Source: Patagioenas fasciata (taxonomy: Eukaryota > Chordata > Aves > Columbiformes > Columbidae). Taken from it: a stretch of 64,000 nucleotides of DNA. Position numbers and translations under genes: made by a program. Each line of letters starts with the position of its first letter. Position 1 is the stretch's first letter. Below, in pieces: positions 26,101-38,900 of this stretch. The stretch spans positions 191,932,604 to 191,996,603 of the forward strand of contig NC_092520.1 of assembly GCF_037038585.1 (NCBI RefSeq), read 5' to 3'. The notes beneath the pieces were generated by a model that was given only the letters and a program-made list of their open reading frames with translations, made no database searches and was not told the origin of the DNA.

Positions 26101-29100
26101 AAATATGAAAGAAGCCAGAGAAGTTTCCTTTTTAATCAGTTACATTGCCCTGAAATAACCACAGAATGAAGAAAATGAATTTGTTGAGGATTAGCTAAAG
26201 GACAAACTAACAAATCTTAAAGTGGTGCGAGTGTGGAGTTTAATGTTGATGCTCTTGTGGTAACAGCTGAGTTTCTGATATGCTGATATGCTGTTGCAGT
26301 CTTAATTCCAACAACCTGGCTGGAAATGAGGCAAAGCAAGGGCAAGTCAGGCTCAGTAGCTTTTGATCATCACTTCCAGTTGTTTGATTTATTTCCATAT
26401 AGTCCCTATGAAGATTCTCCTTCAGTCTCTAGACATTCAGGATGACAGTAGTTTATGTCTTTCTCTTACCAGATTATATCAGAAAGGTCCCCAAGTTTCT
26501 AACTGAATGACCACTGACCTGCTTTGAGGAGGTGGTGAAATGACCCCTGCCTTGAGCGGGGCAGAACGCTGCTGTTGAAGAAGTTACCAGCTACAGCTAC
26601 ACACACAAAAGACGACAATATTGTTACAAGAGAGTCTCTCTTCATACTGTTGCTCCTTTAAAAGCATTGACAGGCAGGGATGTTAGTGGGTACAGTGATG
26701 CTCCTTTGAGACACTGCATAAATCTTTGGTCATTAACTCACCAGCTGTTAGTCAACTGTGTCAAAACTCATTTGGGGAACTGAGGCCAGAGAGAACAGCA
26801 TACTAATGAAATGTTCAGCCTAATTGCATCATGTTCCCTCTCTGTCCCTCCAACATACCCATTTCCTTTCATGAACTCTAACAATTATCAAAATGTTCCC
26901 AGGCCTGTCCTACTTCTTCTCCTGGCTGTGGTCCTGCAGCTCTTGGCCCTGGCCTCTGGGAGCAGAGCCTCTGCCTGACCAGGGAAGAAGTGCAGATGAG
27001 GTACGGCGAGCAATGCCAGTAGAAATAACACTTTGAATTCTCTCCCACTAATATCTGCCTGACTAGATAAAGGTAATGAAAATAAAACCAGAAACAAGAT
27101 CAGAAAAGGTGATTTGGGTGAAAAGGTCAACAAAGACTAAATTCTCTGAATTAATATAAAAGAGGTTGGGGCACTCAATCCATTAAGATGAAGACCAAGA
27201 AGGGATATTGCTGGTATATATAAATAGGTCTACCTTGAGATACATAGGTTACTTAAGCCAAAGGACAGTGAATATAACGGAATGGGAATCAACCAGCCAT
27301 GAGCAACTTGAGGCTGGAAATGAGAGGGACCATTAATCATCTCAGGCATGATGTTCTTGAGCATGCCTTCTGATGGAAAAGTGAGAGGAAAAAATGTAGA
27401 CTGAGTTTATATGGAACAAGACTAAATAAAAGATTTATAAGAAGTACCTGTTTCTACTAGCTGAAGCTGGATTTTCTAAAACAGATTATATTTTATGTTG
27501 ATAACACAGTTTCTTAAACTATATGGCACTCTTCCTTCCTTTGTGAACAGGCAGGATAAGTACTTAAAACATTTTCCTGTTGTAATAGGAAAGCTGAACT
27601 AGAGAAAAGACTGATGACAGCTAGCCAAACCATCCCTGAGCTCTCAGTGACACTCTGTAGACTCTTTATTTCCATTCCTGTTATATCATATAAATGACTG
27701 ATTTTTTTCCCCCAAGCCCTTATAGTCTATCATCTTATTATGGCTATTCTATCTCCACATCAAACTTCATAGTTGTAGAGAATGTTAATGCAATATACCA
27801 TAGTGGCTTTTGCAGACTTGTGACTTTTGCCTAGGATAAATAAACAAAGTTAGTACAGACTGAAATAATTTTTTGTGCTACTTTATATTTACAGTAGAGA
27901 GTCTAGCAATGTGACTGAACTACTGCAAAATAAAAGGTCACCCCATTGCAAACAATTATATAATTAAGTTTATCTAGATTCCTGGTTTCTGTTCTTTCAA
28001 TTAAAAAAACAATACCAAACAAAACCTAAAACCCAGAACAACAGTCATTACTATAAAAGAACAAAAACAAATAAGGAGTACCAGGGCCAAGGTATCCCTC
28101 TGATGTTAGCAATTAGCTTAAGCATCCTGGATGAAAATCTATGCCACATTAATTACCTCAAAGACAAGATGGTAATTCTGGAACCTACTGCCATGGAGAT
28201 GTACTACACATGTGGAACAACAGGTACAACAGGGTTGTTTCTTTCGTAGTACTACCAGTATTCATATCAGGGAGAAATGAACATTTATACTTTGTGTGTT
28301 TCTTATCCTTCTGTATACCTTAATAGTGCTTAGAATCCACTTCAAAGAGCTGCTTTTGAATTCTATCAGAAGCAAAAGACAACCAGACCATCAGGGCACT
28401 GGAAATACTCATTAGTACACCACATGCTTATCCAGAGGGTTGGAAAAGTTGCAAAACATGAAAGGATTTAATTTGTGTTCATTTTCCTGTTTGCAGTCTA
28501 CCATGCTACCATACAAGTTTTACTTTTTTTTTTTAAAAAAAAAGCGTCATTCTCCACTGAGGATCAAATTCTCATCACACTACACAAGTGACTCCTATAC
28601 TAATTTTTAATATTAACAACATGGAATGGAATTGCTGCTAAAAATCTGCCTTTTCCTCCTCTTCTGGAAAAATCCTGTCATATGGAGAAATGACACCCCA
28701 GTGCTCAGACTAGAGTCAATGGTGCCGGCATAGCAGATGTTGCCTTTTCTCTCTACACATATGTAACTTAAATATTACTGACCCAATTTTAAACCTCATC
28801 TGACACAAATTCATTTCCATGCTGAAATGCCACATGCAAAGTTTAAGCCAAAAGCAAATTTTTATGGACAACTCGTAAGCCCCTAAGGACAGGGTTTCCA
28901 GAGGAAAGATTGACAGAACAGTCAACATGGCAGCTACTATCATCATGCCATTAATACCTAAAGGACAGAGATAGACTAACACTTCTGTTTTAAATAATTA
29001 TTTATTGTGTGATAAGTGCTGAAGATATTCTGTTCAGCAAAAGACACATGTAGCCATTGTCCTAGAAAATTCTCTGTACGAGGCTTTGAAACTGCAAAGC

Positions 29101-32100
29101 TCTCTGTGGGTCTTTGTTGTCAACCCAGAGGACCTACAGGAGATTCAGGAGCCGAGTTCTGACTACAGTCAAAGAAGAGACACAAAGAAGATGCCACAAA
29201 ACAAAAGACACAGAAAATACAAATAATTCACAGCTTTTATAAACTCCCATAAAAAATGTATGTGCTTCCCTAAAGTGAAACTTAAAATAAGGATCTCTTC
29301 TGACAGCTTTGGAACAGGCAGATAACAGTCACTTTCTTTGCGCCTCTTTCCTGCCTCTACCAGGTAAAAGACAGAAAGGGGAAAAAGCCTCACCTGAAAT
29401 TGCCCTGGAGGGTCATCTCCAGGGAAAGGGACTAATTCGTATTCCAGTCCAAAACAATCCTCATGCTTTCCACTGAGAATACTAATTGTGATAGTTTTCC
29501 TGAGCTGGAAGTTACCTACCAGAAATGGGAGTGATGTCACAAGTTGATTGCCAAAAGCACACACAGAAACTAGACATCAGAGCTCAGAGCATCAGAGGCT
29601 TTCACTGTCAGCCTGCTCCAGAGTCAAGCCAGTCTCATATGCATGATACGGTCCAGATGAGGACACTACAAACTTTGTCCTTCTCTTATTTGTGGGGGAT
29701 ATGAGAAAGACTCATGTTTACTAGCACTGAATGCAAGGCTGAGTACTATTATTGGTACCAACCTCTTGCTCTGTGCTGGACTGCACAGGATGGTAAATCA
29801 GCCTCTGCAAAACCACATTCTAGACCATTCCGCAATTCTAAATCCTTACTCGACTATAAGTAGCTTTTGTCTATCTGCTGGCATAGAAAGTGATCCCTAC
29901 TTCCACACCCCCCCACCTCAAATTCATCCAGCTTCTAGCCTAACCTCAAAGAGCAGAATGCACACAACTCAAGCAAGCTTTTAAAGTCCAAAAGATAGTT
30001 TCTAGTTGTAGCTGACACAATCCATTTGTCATCTTGAGCAAGCTGCTCAGGGCTTTAAACAACTTAACTACTTCACTATCGGCTTCCAGTATTAAAATAA
30101 AAAGGCTACTTCACAGGAGTGATATATTTAACATCTGTGAAATATTTAGAGACACAGTATAACTACTGATTTTGTCTACATCCACACTTCTTTGTATTAA
30201 GGTCTGGCACAAATCTGTAAGTAGGGGAACTTGAACTATATTGTTCTGCACTTCTTTCCCAGGTTTGCCTCCCCTGCCACAGTCCTTTTGTTGAAAAGAC
30301 TAGGTGTGCTAAAACAAAAAGAAAAGGGTTCCACATTTGCAGGGCTTGTGGAACAGGAATTAGCCAAAGCCATGGTCTTTGTTTTGTCATTTACCATGTA
30401 TCTCCTGATTCTGGGCAATACTGAGAAAAGTATATGGAAGAAAACATAAAGACACTGTGCAGGTAAACATTTCAGACATGCTTGCCTAAAGCCAGACTTC
30501 TGAACTATCTGCAGAAAAGTGGTAAAATTTTAAGAACTGTTGAGCAGAGGATTAAAACTGCAAAGGAGAAGCACATCTCTACACATTCTTATAGGCAGAG
30601 TAGCTGCTCCGGTTTTTCTAATTCCCTTCTCAATTCCCTCTCAGTGCATTCAAAACTGTTCCTCCGGGACAGTGACATCATCAGGGTCAAGTGAAGATTT
30701 TGATGGATTTTCATCCACTTCTACTAACCACCCGCCTTTCTAGCTTTGTTCTCTAGTAGTTTTACTCTCATTACCCAAAGACCTCATGAGAAGCACAGAA
30801 TAGCTAATTTACTGCGTCTTTTCCTCAGTCATGTGCACAGCATTCCTTATGCAAGCATAGCCATGAGATAATTTTAAATAAAAGTGACCAAACTGTGATA
30901 CAATATATGGCTGAAAAGACTGCTTAATATACTTAGTCACAGCAGATCTTTATTAGGTATGGGAAAACTGCCCTTTAAATTAAATACTGTGGAGACCTTC
31001 CACTGCTGGGAATTCAACATTTACCTATACAATTGTGCTCGAAGATATCATAAAACAAATTTCGCAGTGTGTTTGCATATGTATTATCATTGGCAACAGA
31101 TACTTTGTTGAAATTTTGCATAATGGCCATTAAACAGCACGAATAAAAAAAACATTTGCCACAAGAGGCTAAACTAAGAAAACTCAAGGTTCCTCACTGG
31201 AATAATTTGAAACCTTCAAACACAATACAAAGCATGCTTGACTTATGTTAAAATGTTGTGATCACCATATCATTTGCTCTGGATAATCAGACATCCCCTG
31301 TTCCTTAGTTCTGAAAGTACAAGCTGGTATGACAGAGGACTCAGGCCAGTAAGGGTCTTTGATGCCTGAAAGAGAGATACTTCTGAATCTACAACTCTAG
31401 GTGAGACATGTAGCTCCCTAAGCAGCATACGAGGAGAACTGGCATGCAAAACAAAAGAAATGCAAAACATGGAACAAAGAGACACTTAAAAGAACAAAAC
31501 AATGGGCTAACTTATGGAAAACATAGACAACAGCTCTAAATTTGTCCATCTTCAGGATGATGCTTCTATTTGTACTCCATGAAGGTCTGGAAATCTCTCC
31601 TGAAGACAGCTGTCTATAGCTTTCCTCTCAAGGAGCTGGGAAGACTTCATCCTTCTCTTATTGTGCAAGAAGGGGATGAGCCTACCCAGGCAAGTTACAA
31701 CAAGGGAGAAGACAGTGTTGTTCAGCTGTCAGATGAGAGCGCTGCAGTGATCAATCCTTGACAGAGCACAGAGCAGCAGGTTTCATTGCATACTCCACAT
31801 CTGCATTGCTCCTGGTGGTGTCAGAGCCACTGCACAATCCCTGTGAAGTTTGAACAACACTTGGAAAGTGGCAGAACTACTCCAATTCTCTTAAACTCAG
31901 CAGAGTCAAATCCTGATTTCCAGAACAGTGTCGCCCTCACCAAGTTTGAGACAAGCTATGGAGAGGCACAATCCACTCGTGGTGTTCAGTATCCACCACT
32001 CATGGCTACAAAGGAGGGGGAGACCAGCTTTTCATTTACTGCTCCCAGGGTGATGAGTACACTTTGCATACATGAGTATTATATTTAATGGCTGCTGAAT

Positions 32101-34668
32101 GAAAAATGTACAATTCTGGGAGGAATACAGGATCCCAAGGCTGTATAATTTTGGATCTGTACCTTAGATGTAAATTAATTAAATTTCCTCAGGGACAAGG
32201 AGAATGTCTCACTTTTAGACCCCAGTAACAATTAAGCCTAAGACAGACACCGTGCTACGGATCCATCGCAACTGGATTTGTGCCAATTCTCAACTCTAGA
32301 GATCTACAGAACTTTAAAGTGGAAAAATAAGGTGTCCCTAAAGCATAAGGGGGGGATAGCAGTAGCTGAATGTTTTTCAGGATCATAGGTTTTAATTCTG
32401 GTAACTACATTTTAGATAAACTACTTTCATTTTGACAGACTCTTTAGTACCCAAAGTTGCACAGCATAAGCAACTAATTTTGAAGAACAGTGTGGCCATG
32501 CACGTAATTTCAATTACTGATCTTTGATGAGAATCAGCATTACAAAGAAATATTTATATTTTGTATGTGGATGCACCAAAAAAAAAGTTAGGAAGCCTAA
32601 AATGTCACTGTAGGAAAGTCCTGAAAACACTTGAACTATCTACTTTAAGTGAAATGGGTACACTTTAACTGAAGCAGTACCACTTACTTTTTGGTTAACA
32701 CAGTAGCCACAGAACTCAAATTCAGAAATTTTAAAAGCTCCTAGTACTATCAGTTTCTCAACAAATACATATTTACTCCTTCATGTCTTCTTAATGCAAA
32801 TCAATTAAGTGTACTTGGAGTTTTTCAAATGCAGTGGTATCCTACCAGCCTTTAATTCATCTAAGTGTAGCACAGCTCCACCCTTTGTTCAATACCACCA
32901 GTAATAAAGTGTATCACAGACAATGGATATCGTGGCGATTCGGTGGCTACACACACCATACATGTTTATAAACACTTTCTTAAAAATATCCTCATGGATT
33001 AATTATGTATTACTGTGTACCAATGTGCTGTAGAAACTGATACTCTGTGCATTAATAACAAGATTTTTGCCTTTTTTTCTTTCTTTCTTTCCTTAATATC
33101 TCATTCTTAGGACAAGAGAATCAACAGTTATTTCCTCAGCTTTCAGTTACAGAATAATGTTGAACATAAGGTTTTGGGAATACAGTAAAGCCAGTCAGAA
33201 TTAGGGGCTACCACCTTACCAACAAGCCTCAGTGTTCAGTTCCAGTAAATAAATAAAGCGCACAACCTGAACGCTGCTGGCAGGACTCTGGCCAGCTGGC
33301 TGACAGCTTCCTTGACATGGCCTCTGAACACCTGCCAAGAAGCTGCAATTTAAATGGAGCTGGGGTCTTTTTTTTTTTTAATAAAAAAATAAAGATAAGA
33401 CAAAATGTGTGAGATTTGAACGCTGAAGTATAAATTAAGAGCATATACATCGCATTGATAGTCCTTTTTACAATCACCTTCTTGCAGCTTATCCCCAGCC
33501 ACCCACTCCTTCCATTTTCCTGAATCACTTCACTTTAGGAGAACAAACAAACAAAAAAACAACAACAACAAAAAAAGGCAACTTGAAGTCTAATTCTGAA
33601 AGGATTCTTCTCCTTGCAGGATGACAAAGAGCAAGGAAAGTTTGGCAGAACTCATGTGGGTAGAAGAGCTCGGTCTGAGGCTACAGAAATCCCGATACTG
33701 CTGGACCCCATGCGGCCAGAGGCTCCCCCTGTCACTGCAGGGCCGGGCCAGGGCCCCGTTCTGCCTCAGGAGTGTCCGGGATACCCAGACTACCTCGCAC
33801 CCGGACGTCCCCGGGCCGGCAGCAATGAACGCGGGCAGCGCGGGCCCCGCACGTAGTAGCAGGAGGCAGAGGAGCGACCGGAAGGTTACCCGGTGGCCCG
33901 GCAGGGCCGCCCGGGACTGCGCGGAGGCGGACGGACCCGGGTATCCCTACCCACCGCCATTACCTCAATGTACGGGACGATTTTGCAGGAGAAGTCTTCT
34001 AGGAGCCACTTCTTGGTGAGCTCCTGGAAGATGACCAGCGGCAGACAGAAGAAGACGATGAGGAAGTCCCAGAAAGCCAGGTTGGCCAGCAGTGAGTTAG
34101 AGATGCTCCGCATGTAGTAGTTGTGGCAGACGATGCACATCACTGCCATGTTGCCCATAATGCCGATGCCGAAGATCACCACGGAGAGGCACATGACGGC
34201 GTAGGCGCCGTACGACTCCTCGGTCAGCGGGTAGAAGGGGTTGCGGAGGCGGGCACGGCGCCCCGTGGCGTTGCCGCGGCCCCCGGCGCTGCCCTCGCCA
34301 TCCGCCGAGCCGTTCAGGGGCAGCCAGCGGGGTCCGCCCGCCGTGCCCCTCGCCGCCGCCGCGCCGGCTCCGCGCTCGCTGCTCCGCGCCCGCCGCCGCC
34401 CGGCCCCCGCCGCCCCGCGGGGCGCGCAGCTGCCGCGCGGTCCCTCCGTTCCACCGGGCGCAGAGTCGGCCTCGCGAAGCAGGGCTCCGCGCCCGGGGAG
34501 AGCCGCGGCCGCCCGCCGCCCGGGAGCAAGGGGCGTCGGGGCTGCCGGCGAGCAGGCGCGCTGCGGGAGCGCTGGCAGCCCGACGGCCGCGGCGGGGGCC
34601 AGGGCACAGGCAACCCAGGCGCCCAGCACCTGGCACAGCAGGGCGAGAGGAGCGCGTAGGGGCTGCAT
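22282..34668 (-). CDS. GPR37: GPR37, prosaposin-receptor-like class A GPCR (2 exons)
   Basis: Join of exon 1 (34668-33964) and exon 2 (23100-22282): 507 codons plus stop. GPR37 (Pael receptor) is a seven-pass receptor of the endothelin/bombesin-related group. It is expressed in neurons and oligodendrocytes, is a Parkin substrate in mammals, and has prosaposin peptides and neuroprotectin proposed as ligands. Visible features: a signal peptide at about 1-24; a low-complexity A/G/R-rich ectodomain to about 150 with N-glycosylation sites NGS (119-121) and NAT (133-135); TM1 about 155-181, TM2 191-214, TM3 236-250, TM4 277-294, TM5 336-358, TM6 386-405 and TM7 422-446. Cys228 should pair with a Cys in loop 2 (Cys313). 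DRF replaces DRY after TM3. A six-Cys run at 457-462 is probably palmitoylated. The tail ends GTHC, the PDZ ligand known in mammalian GPR37. The splice is GT-AG, phase 0. The ectodomain is clearly shorter than the human one (about 150 versus 265 residues). Confidence 0.97.
24422..24511. repeat. Possible ancient hairpin repeat in the intron
   Basis: The left end reads GGCCTAATCCTATTTCC and the right end GGAGAAAGATTAGGTGCCC. Its reverse complement lines up with the left end, and CATTAACTTCAATTGG lies between. It has the same architecture as 21198-21265 but is more diverged. Confidence 0.35.
33543..33577. repeat. CAAA/CAA-rich low-complexity tract
   Basis: Interrupted CAAA and CAA units just inside the GPR37 intron, next to the CpG island. 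Confidence 0.75.
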
Positions 34669-35940
34669 GGCCAGAAGGCAGCGGGACTCACCCGCTCCCC
34701 TTCAGAGGCGGCGGCCGCCCCGTTCGGCGGGGCTGGGAGCGGGAGACATGCCCGGCCGGCTCCCGGGGACAGCCTGCCTCGCCGAGGAGGGGGCGACGGT
34801 GCTGCCGCTGGAGTGCGGCTCCTGCTGCCGCCGCCGGGGTCCACCGCGATAAGCGGCCGGTGCTGGGGGCGCGGCAAGCGGAGAAGTGTAGAGGCTCTTC
34901 TTGCCGCCTCCCGGGACAGACCCGGAAAGTTGTGTCGCCGTCTCCGACCCGCCGAATTAATGTAGCAAGTGCAGCCCCGGGAGCAGCCCCCCTCCGGCGC
35001 TCCGCCCTTTCCCGGGACCGCTGCCTCGTCGCCAGCAGCAGAACCGGCGTCGTGCTGCCTATTTACATCCTCCCGCCGCCGCGGGCAGTTGGTGGCTTTT
35101 TTGGTGAGGAAGGATTCCTTGCGGAAAACACCTCCCCTCTCGGGATAATCGCAAGCACTAATTCCTCCTCTTCAGCAACCTCGGAGAAAACAGGTTGCTG
35201 CGCGCAGCTTAAGGTGTTTAAGAGCTTTGCAAAACTCTTCCCGGCGTTAATCACCGCGCCGACTAAGCGCTCGCACCGCGGCGGTGCGCGGCGTGCACAG
35301 CCAGGGAGGCAAAGTTGCTGGCTGCGCCGGGCGGGCGGAGCCGAGGGACCGACCCCTCGGGCACTGCTCCTGCCTCCCCGAGTCGTGCGGGCAGCGGCAG
35401 CCACGGCCGCCCAGGCAGGCGGGGGCTGGGCGAGGCGCGGAGCACCGAGGCGGTCTGCGGCGGGCTCTGCTCGGGCTCCCGGCCCCCCGCGGCTCCGGCC
35501 CCGCTCGCCCCGCTCCGGTTCGGCTCCGCCGCGGCTCCCGGGGACGCGCCGGGGAGGAGGGCGAGCATCGCGGCGGTCCCGCAGTGCGCAAGCGCCGCCC
35601 GGCGGCGCTCCGAGGCCGATCCGCCGCCCGGCCGAGGCGCCGCCCGCCCGCCGGGGCAGCCGAGCCGCGGGGCCAGGGGCGGGTGCGCGGCCGGGCGAGC
35701 CCTGCCCTCCCCAGCGCCACTGCGTGCGGGGAGGAGCGGCAGAAGCCGCTTGCTCGCTGCCGGCACCTTCGCAGCCCGGGGCCCGCGCTCTCCCCGCGCT
35801 GCTGCCAGCGCCCCGCTCCCTGGGGCTGCCTCGGCTCGCAGGTGTCAGCGCGGCCCTAGGAGCGATGGGCGAGCGAAGCGCCTTGCTCCCGTACGGGGAG
35901 TCTCGCACCCCGGCACGAATCCCGGGCGACGGCAATAGAG
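33700..35940. promoter_or_regulatory. CpG island over GPR37 exon 1 and promoter
   Basis: GC content and CpG density rise abruptly at about 33.7 kb and fall at about 35.94 kb, while both flanks are AT-rich. The island covers all of exon 1 (33964-34668) and about 1.3 kb upstream, as expected for a TATA-less CpG-island promoter driving GPR37 leftward. Transcription start sites cannot be placed from sequence alone. The many long open frames on both strands here reflect the scarcity of AT-rich stop codons and are not treated as genes. Confidence 0.85.
33964..34668 (-). CDS. GPR37: GPR37 exon 1 (signal peptide to ECL1)
   Basis: 235 codons from ATG at 34668 to the GAG donor at 33964. The start was chosen because it is followed at once by a hydrophobic signal-peptide-like stretch (residues 8-24), and because no in-frame Met lies between it and TM1 region residue 159. 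Residues 30-150 are compositionally biased to Ala, Gly, Arg and Pro. Polybasic GRRRAR (about 90-95) and GRRARLR (136-142) are possible proprotein-convertase sites; mammalian GPR37 is known to be processed in its ectodomain. From [19 protein letters not shown] onward the sequence is strongly conserved. Confidence 0.95.
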
Positions 35941-35945
35941 GGTGA

Positions 35946-38900
35946 CAGATGGTGGGGAAACTGTCGGCATCTGGGTGGAAGAAGTAGTTTTACCAGCCCC
36001 TGAGAGCACCTTGCTGTAGGGGGGAAGGGCTGGAGTTAGAAAGGGGTGCTCCTATATGAGAGCACGAAATGGAAGCACAAGGGTGCTGTTGATGTGATGG
36101 TGTTCAAAACATCACCCTCGCAGCTCAAAAGCATCAGAAGTGTCTTCAGATATTTTCAGTGCCTGGAGAGGCCTACATTTCATTCCTGGTTTGAACATTC
36201 ATCTGTGTGTTGGTGGTTTGTTTTTTTTTTTTTTTTTATTATTTTCTTGCATTTGCACAGGTAGATAAAATTCACAGCTCTTTCTCCTTCTTTCTTTCTT
36301 TTTTTTTTTTTTGTTTTGTTTGTTTTGGTTTGGTTGGTTTTTTCTTTTTGTCTGTTTTTGGGTTTGGTTTGGTTATGTTTCCTTTTAATTCGGGTGACTT
36401 CTTAGCTCACCGAAGTTGCATACAATAAACATTTCACTGTAAGTAGCCTTAAGGATCCTCTATCACCATTGCTTCCATTTTTAAGAGTTTTACGGTAGCT
36501 TATTCCCAACAATTTTTAAGTTTTAAAGCTTTTCCATAAAACAGTTTGAGAAGCATTCTTCCTCCCACTCCCCTCAAACCCATTTGAAGTAAAGATCAGA
36601 AACCTAGTCAAAGCTACCAGAGCTCCCAATTTTAGAGACTGAAACGAGGACTATGGAGCTTATAGTTCTGTAAACTCTTTTCTCATGGGTCAGTTTTTAA
36701 AGTCTTGAGATAGCAAGTATGTGGGATATGATTGCAGATTGGGACTCTTTTTCTTTTTTTTGGTATTAATGATCAAGGAAGAAAACCATGTAAATCTACA
36801 GCAACAGAAAATACATGTTGCATCCACACAAAACCAAAAAACAACCAACCAACAAAAAAACCCCCACACAATCAAAACCCTGAATCTATCAGATGTGATA
36901 ACAGAGACAAGATTACTACCACTTTTTCTCAAAGGGTTTGAATCAAGATGTAATTTTGAAAGATTCTTTCATATTAATTGTTAGGTATTGTTTATTTGTA
37001 AAAACAGAGTTGCATGAGTTCAGTAGCTGGCAGAAAGGTAGACACCTGAAGGTACTCACTAGGCTGACTTGCTGTCAACAGAGAGAGAAAAGAGCCTTCC
37101 TGAGGTCATTTGTCTGGTATTAATGTCCTATGTGTGTTGTCTAAATCGCTGTCTAGAGGTGTCACTTGCACAGCATTTACCCTAGAAGGAGCTTAGAAAA
37201 TTACTTTTGGATGAAATATGTGACCTTTCAATGGCTAAAATTAGTGAGTCCTGTCCCATTCAAATCTTGATATAGTGCCATTCCCCAGAAAACACACAAA
37301 CAGGACAAACAAAAAGCTTTTCCTTTTCCTGAAACCATTCCCTCCGCATGTAGGTGAGGTGTGATTGTGGGAACCTTGAGGCGTTTCTAAGCTTACGAGA
37401 ACAACTGTAATCAGCTGGGCACTGCTGGGTGCAATGTCTCCTGTTCTGAGCTCAGCTGCTGTATAAAAGGAGTTAATGATGATAATGAGCTTACATTTAC
37501 TGCGCCTTTCTTCCTGAAGAGTCCCAAAGGACAGTACAAACAGATATGATAAATTCACTACTTATTCTTAAAGGATACTGAGGAATATTGCTTCTGGCTT
37601 TTATATGGAAGGAGCAGACAGAAGTTAGCAGACATATTGCCCTTCTCCATACTTCTGCAAGAAATATGGATCATGAAGGAAAAGGTTAAGCAGTATTTGG
37701 TTTACATCACTGATCCTTCAAGAGTGAGATAAGAAACGAGTCGTGTATAGGTTTTCCAGTGTCAGCATTCCACCTGCTTTATAATAAGAGAAAATTAATT
37801 TCTAACCACAAGAAGTCTTGTAAATCATTATTCACTGCTTACATTTTGTCAAATTTATCTTACTTCATTAATTATTTGGCTTGTTACAAAGAACAGCACA
37901 TGCAAAAAAAAATTGGATTTTGTGGCTTGTAGCCACATAACCACCCTGCCTGGAATGGAGAAGCTGCTTGTATTTATATAGGCATGATAGAAGTGTTCTT
38001 CTGGGCTTTTGTTTTGTTGAAACATTTGCATCAAAGGGAATCAGATGAATTATATTTCCTAGAGGTTTCTTCTCCAAGTGAGATGTAGTTTTTTGCAGAG
38101 TTAGGTGTATCTGCACCTCACCATAATTACCTAATTCTGCCATGTTCTAAGAATGTCTTTTGCTGGCTTTAAAAGCAGTTAATTTGGTCTTACGATAGTT
38201 CCCATTTACTGTTGCTGCCCTATTCTGTGCTGAAAATCAATGTCTGAAGGTTGTGTTTTCCCACTTTCTTTGGTCTCAGATATTTAATTGAAATTTTGCT
38301 ACAGTCCATAAAATTTATGATTGGATTTTTTTTGGGAAAAAAGGGTGGTTGTTTGTTTTGGTTTGGTTTGGTTTTTTTGTGAGGAGGTAGGTGGTGGTGC
38401 ATATGTCCTGTGTCTTTCAAATAATTTTGGTACTTCTTATGATAAGATCTTCCCTTAGGATAAAGGTTTTACTCTCTCATATTCTGATACAGCCTCCAGT
38501 TCAGTCAGGATTTCACAACTCATAGTGTGCTTCTCTTCTAAAGAAGTCATACATGTTTTGACAGTCTTCCTACCAATTCATGCATCAGCTTAGAAATAGT
38601 CTCACAAACCACAAACATGTATACTTATAATACATTAAAAAAAAAAAAAAAGGCACAGTTTTCTCTGTTAGATGAGGGAACTAAAATTTAGAGACCTTTT
38701 TTGCAGCCAAAATTTAGAAAAGGAAAATCAATAAACATGTTCCTACATGAAAATAAAAATGGAATTTGAAAGGTTTCCAGATACATTTGTTCTTTTTTGT
38801 TGGAGTTCTATGGCATTTCGACTATGATAAAGAAATCAATAGGCTTTCAATGCCTGCGATGTTGTTTTTTCTGACATCTCCAATATTCATTATCTGAAAT

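Larger units (their letters stand above)
23101..33963 (-). other. GPR37 intron 1 (10.86 kb)
   Basis: GT-AG intron: the donor on the minus strand reads GAG|GTAATG at 33964/33963 and the acceptor CCCAG|GTG at 23101/23100. The interior is AT-rich with no convincing gene. It holds a likely ancient hairpin repeat (24422-24511), poly-T/A runs (28525, 33065, 33370) and a CAAA/CAA-rich tract (33543-33577). I see no LINE or LTR insertion in it. Confidence 0.8.

Noticed and set aside
29169..29564. 131-codon minus frame inside the GPR37 intron
   Set aside because: No domain, no conserved motif and no supporting splice sites. It lies within a large AT-rich intron.
34097..34877. Additional long frames overlapping GPR37 exon 1
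   Set aside because: Shadows of the GC-rich exon in other frames. Only the frame with a signal peptide and TM1-TM2 matches a known receptor.
35063..35945. Long overlapping open frames on both strands (up to 361 codons)
   Set aside because: They lie in the CpG island, where stop codons are rare. Their products are Arg/Pro/Ala-rich with no domains, and several frames are open at once.
37462..37470. TATAAAAGG upstream of GPR37
   Set aside because: It lies outside the CpG island, on the strand opposite to GPR37 and without a downstream gene. Likely chance.
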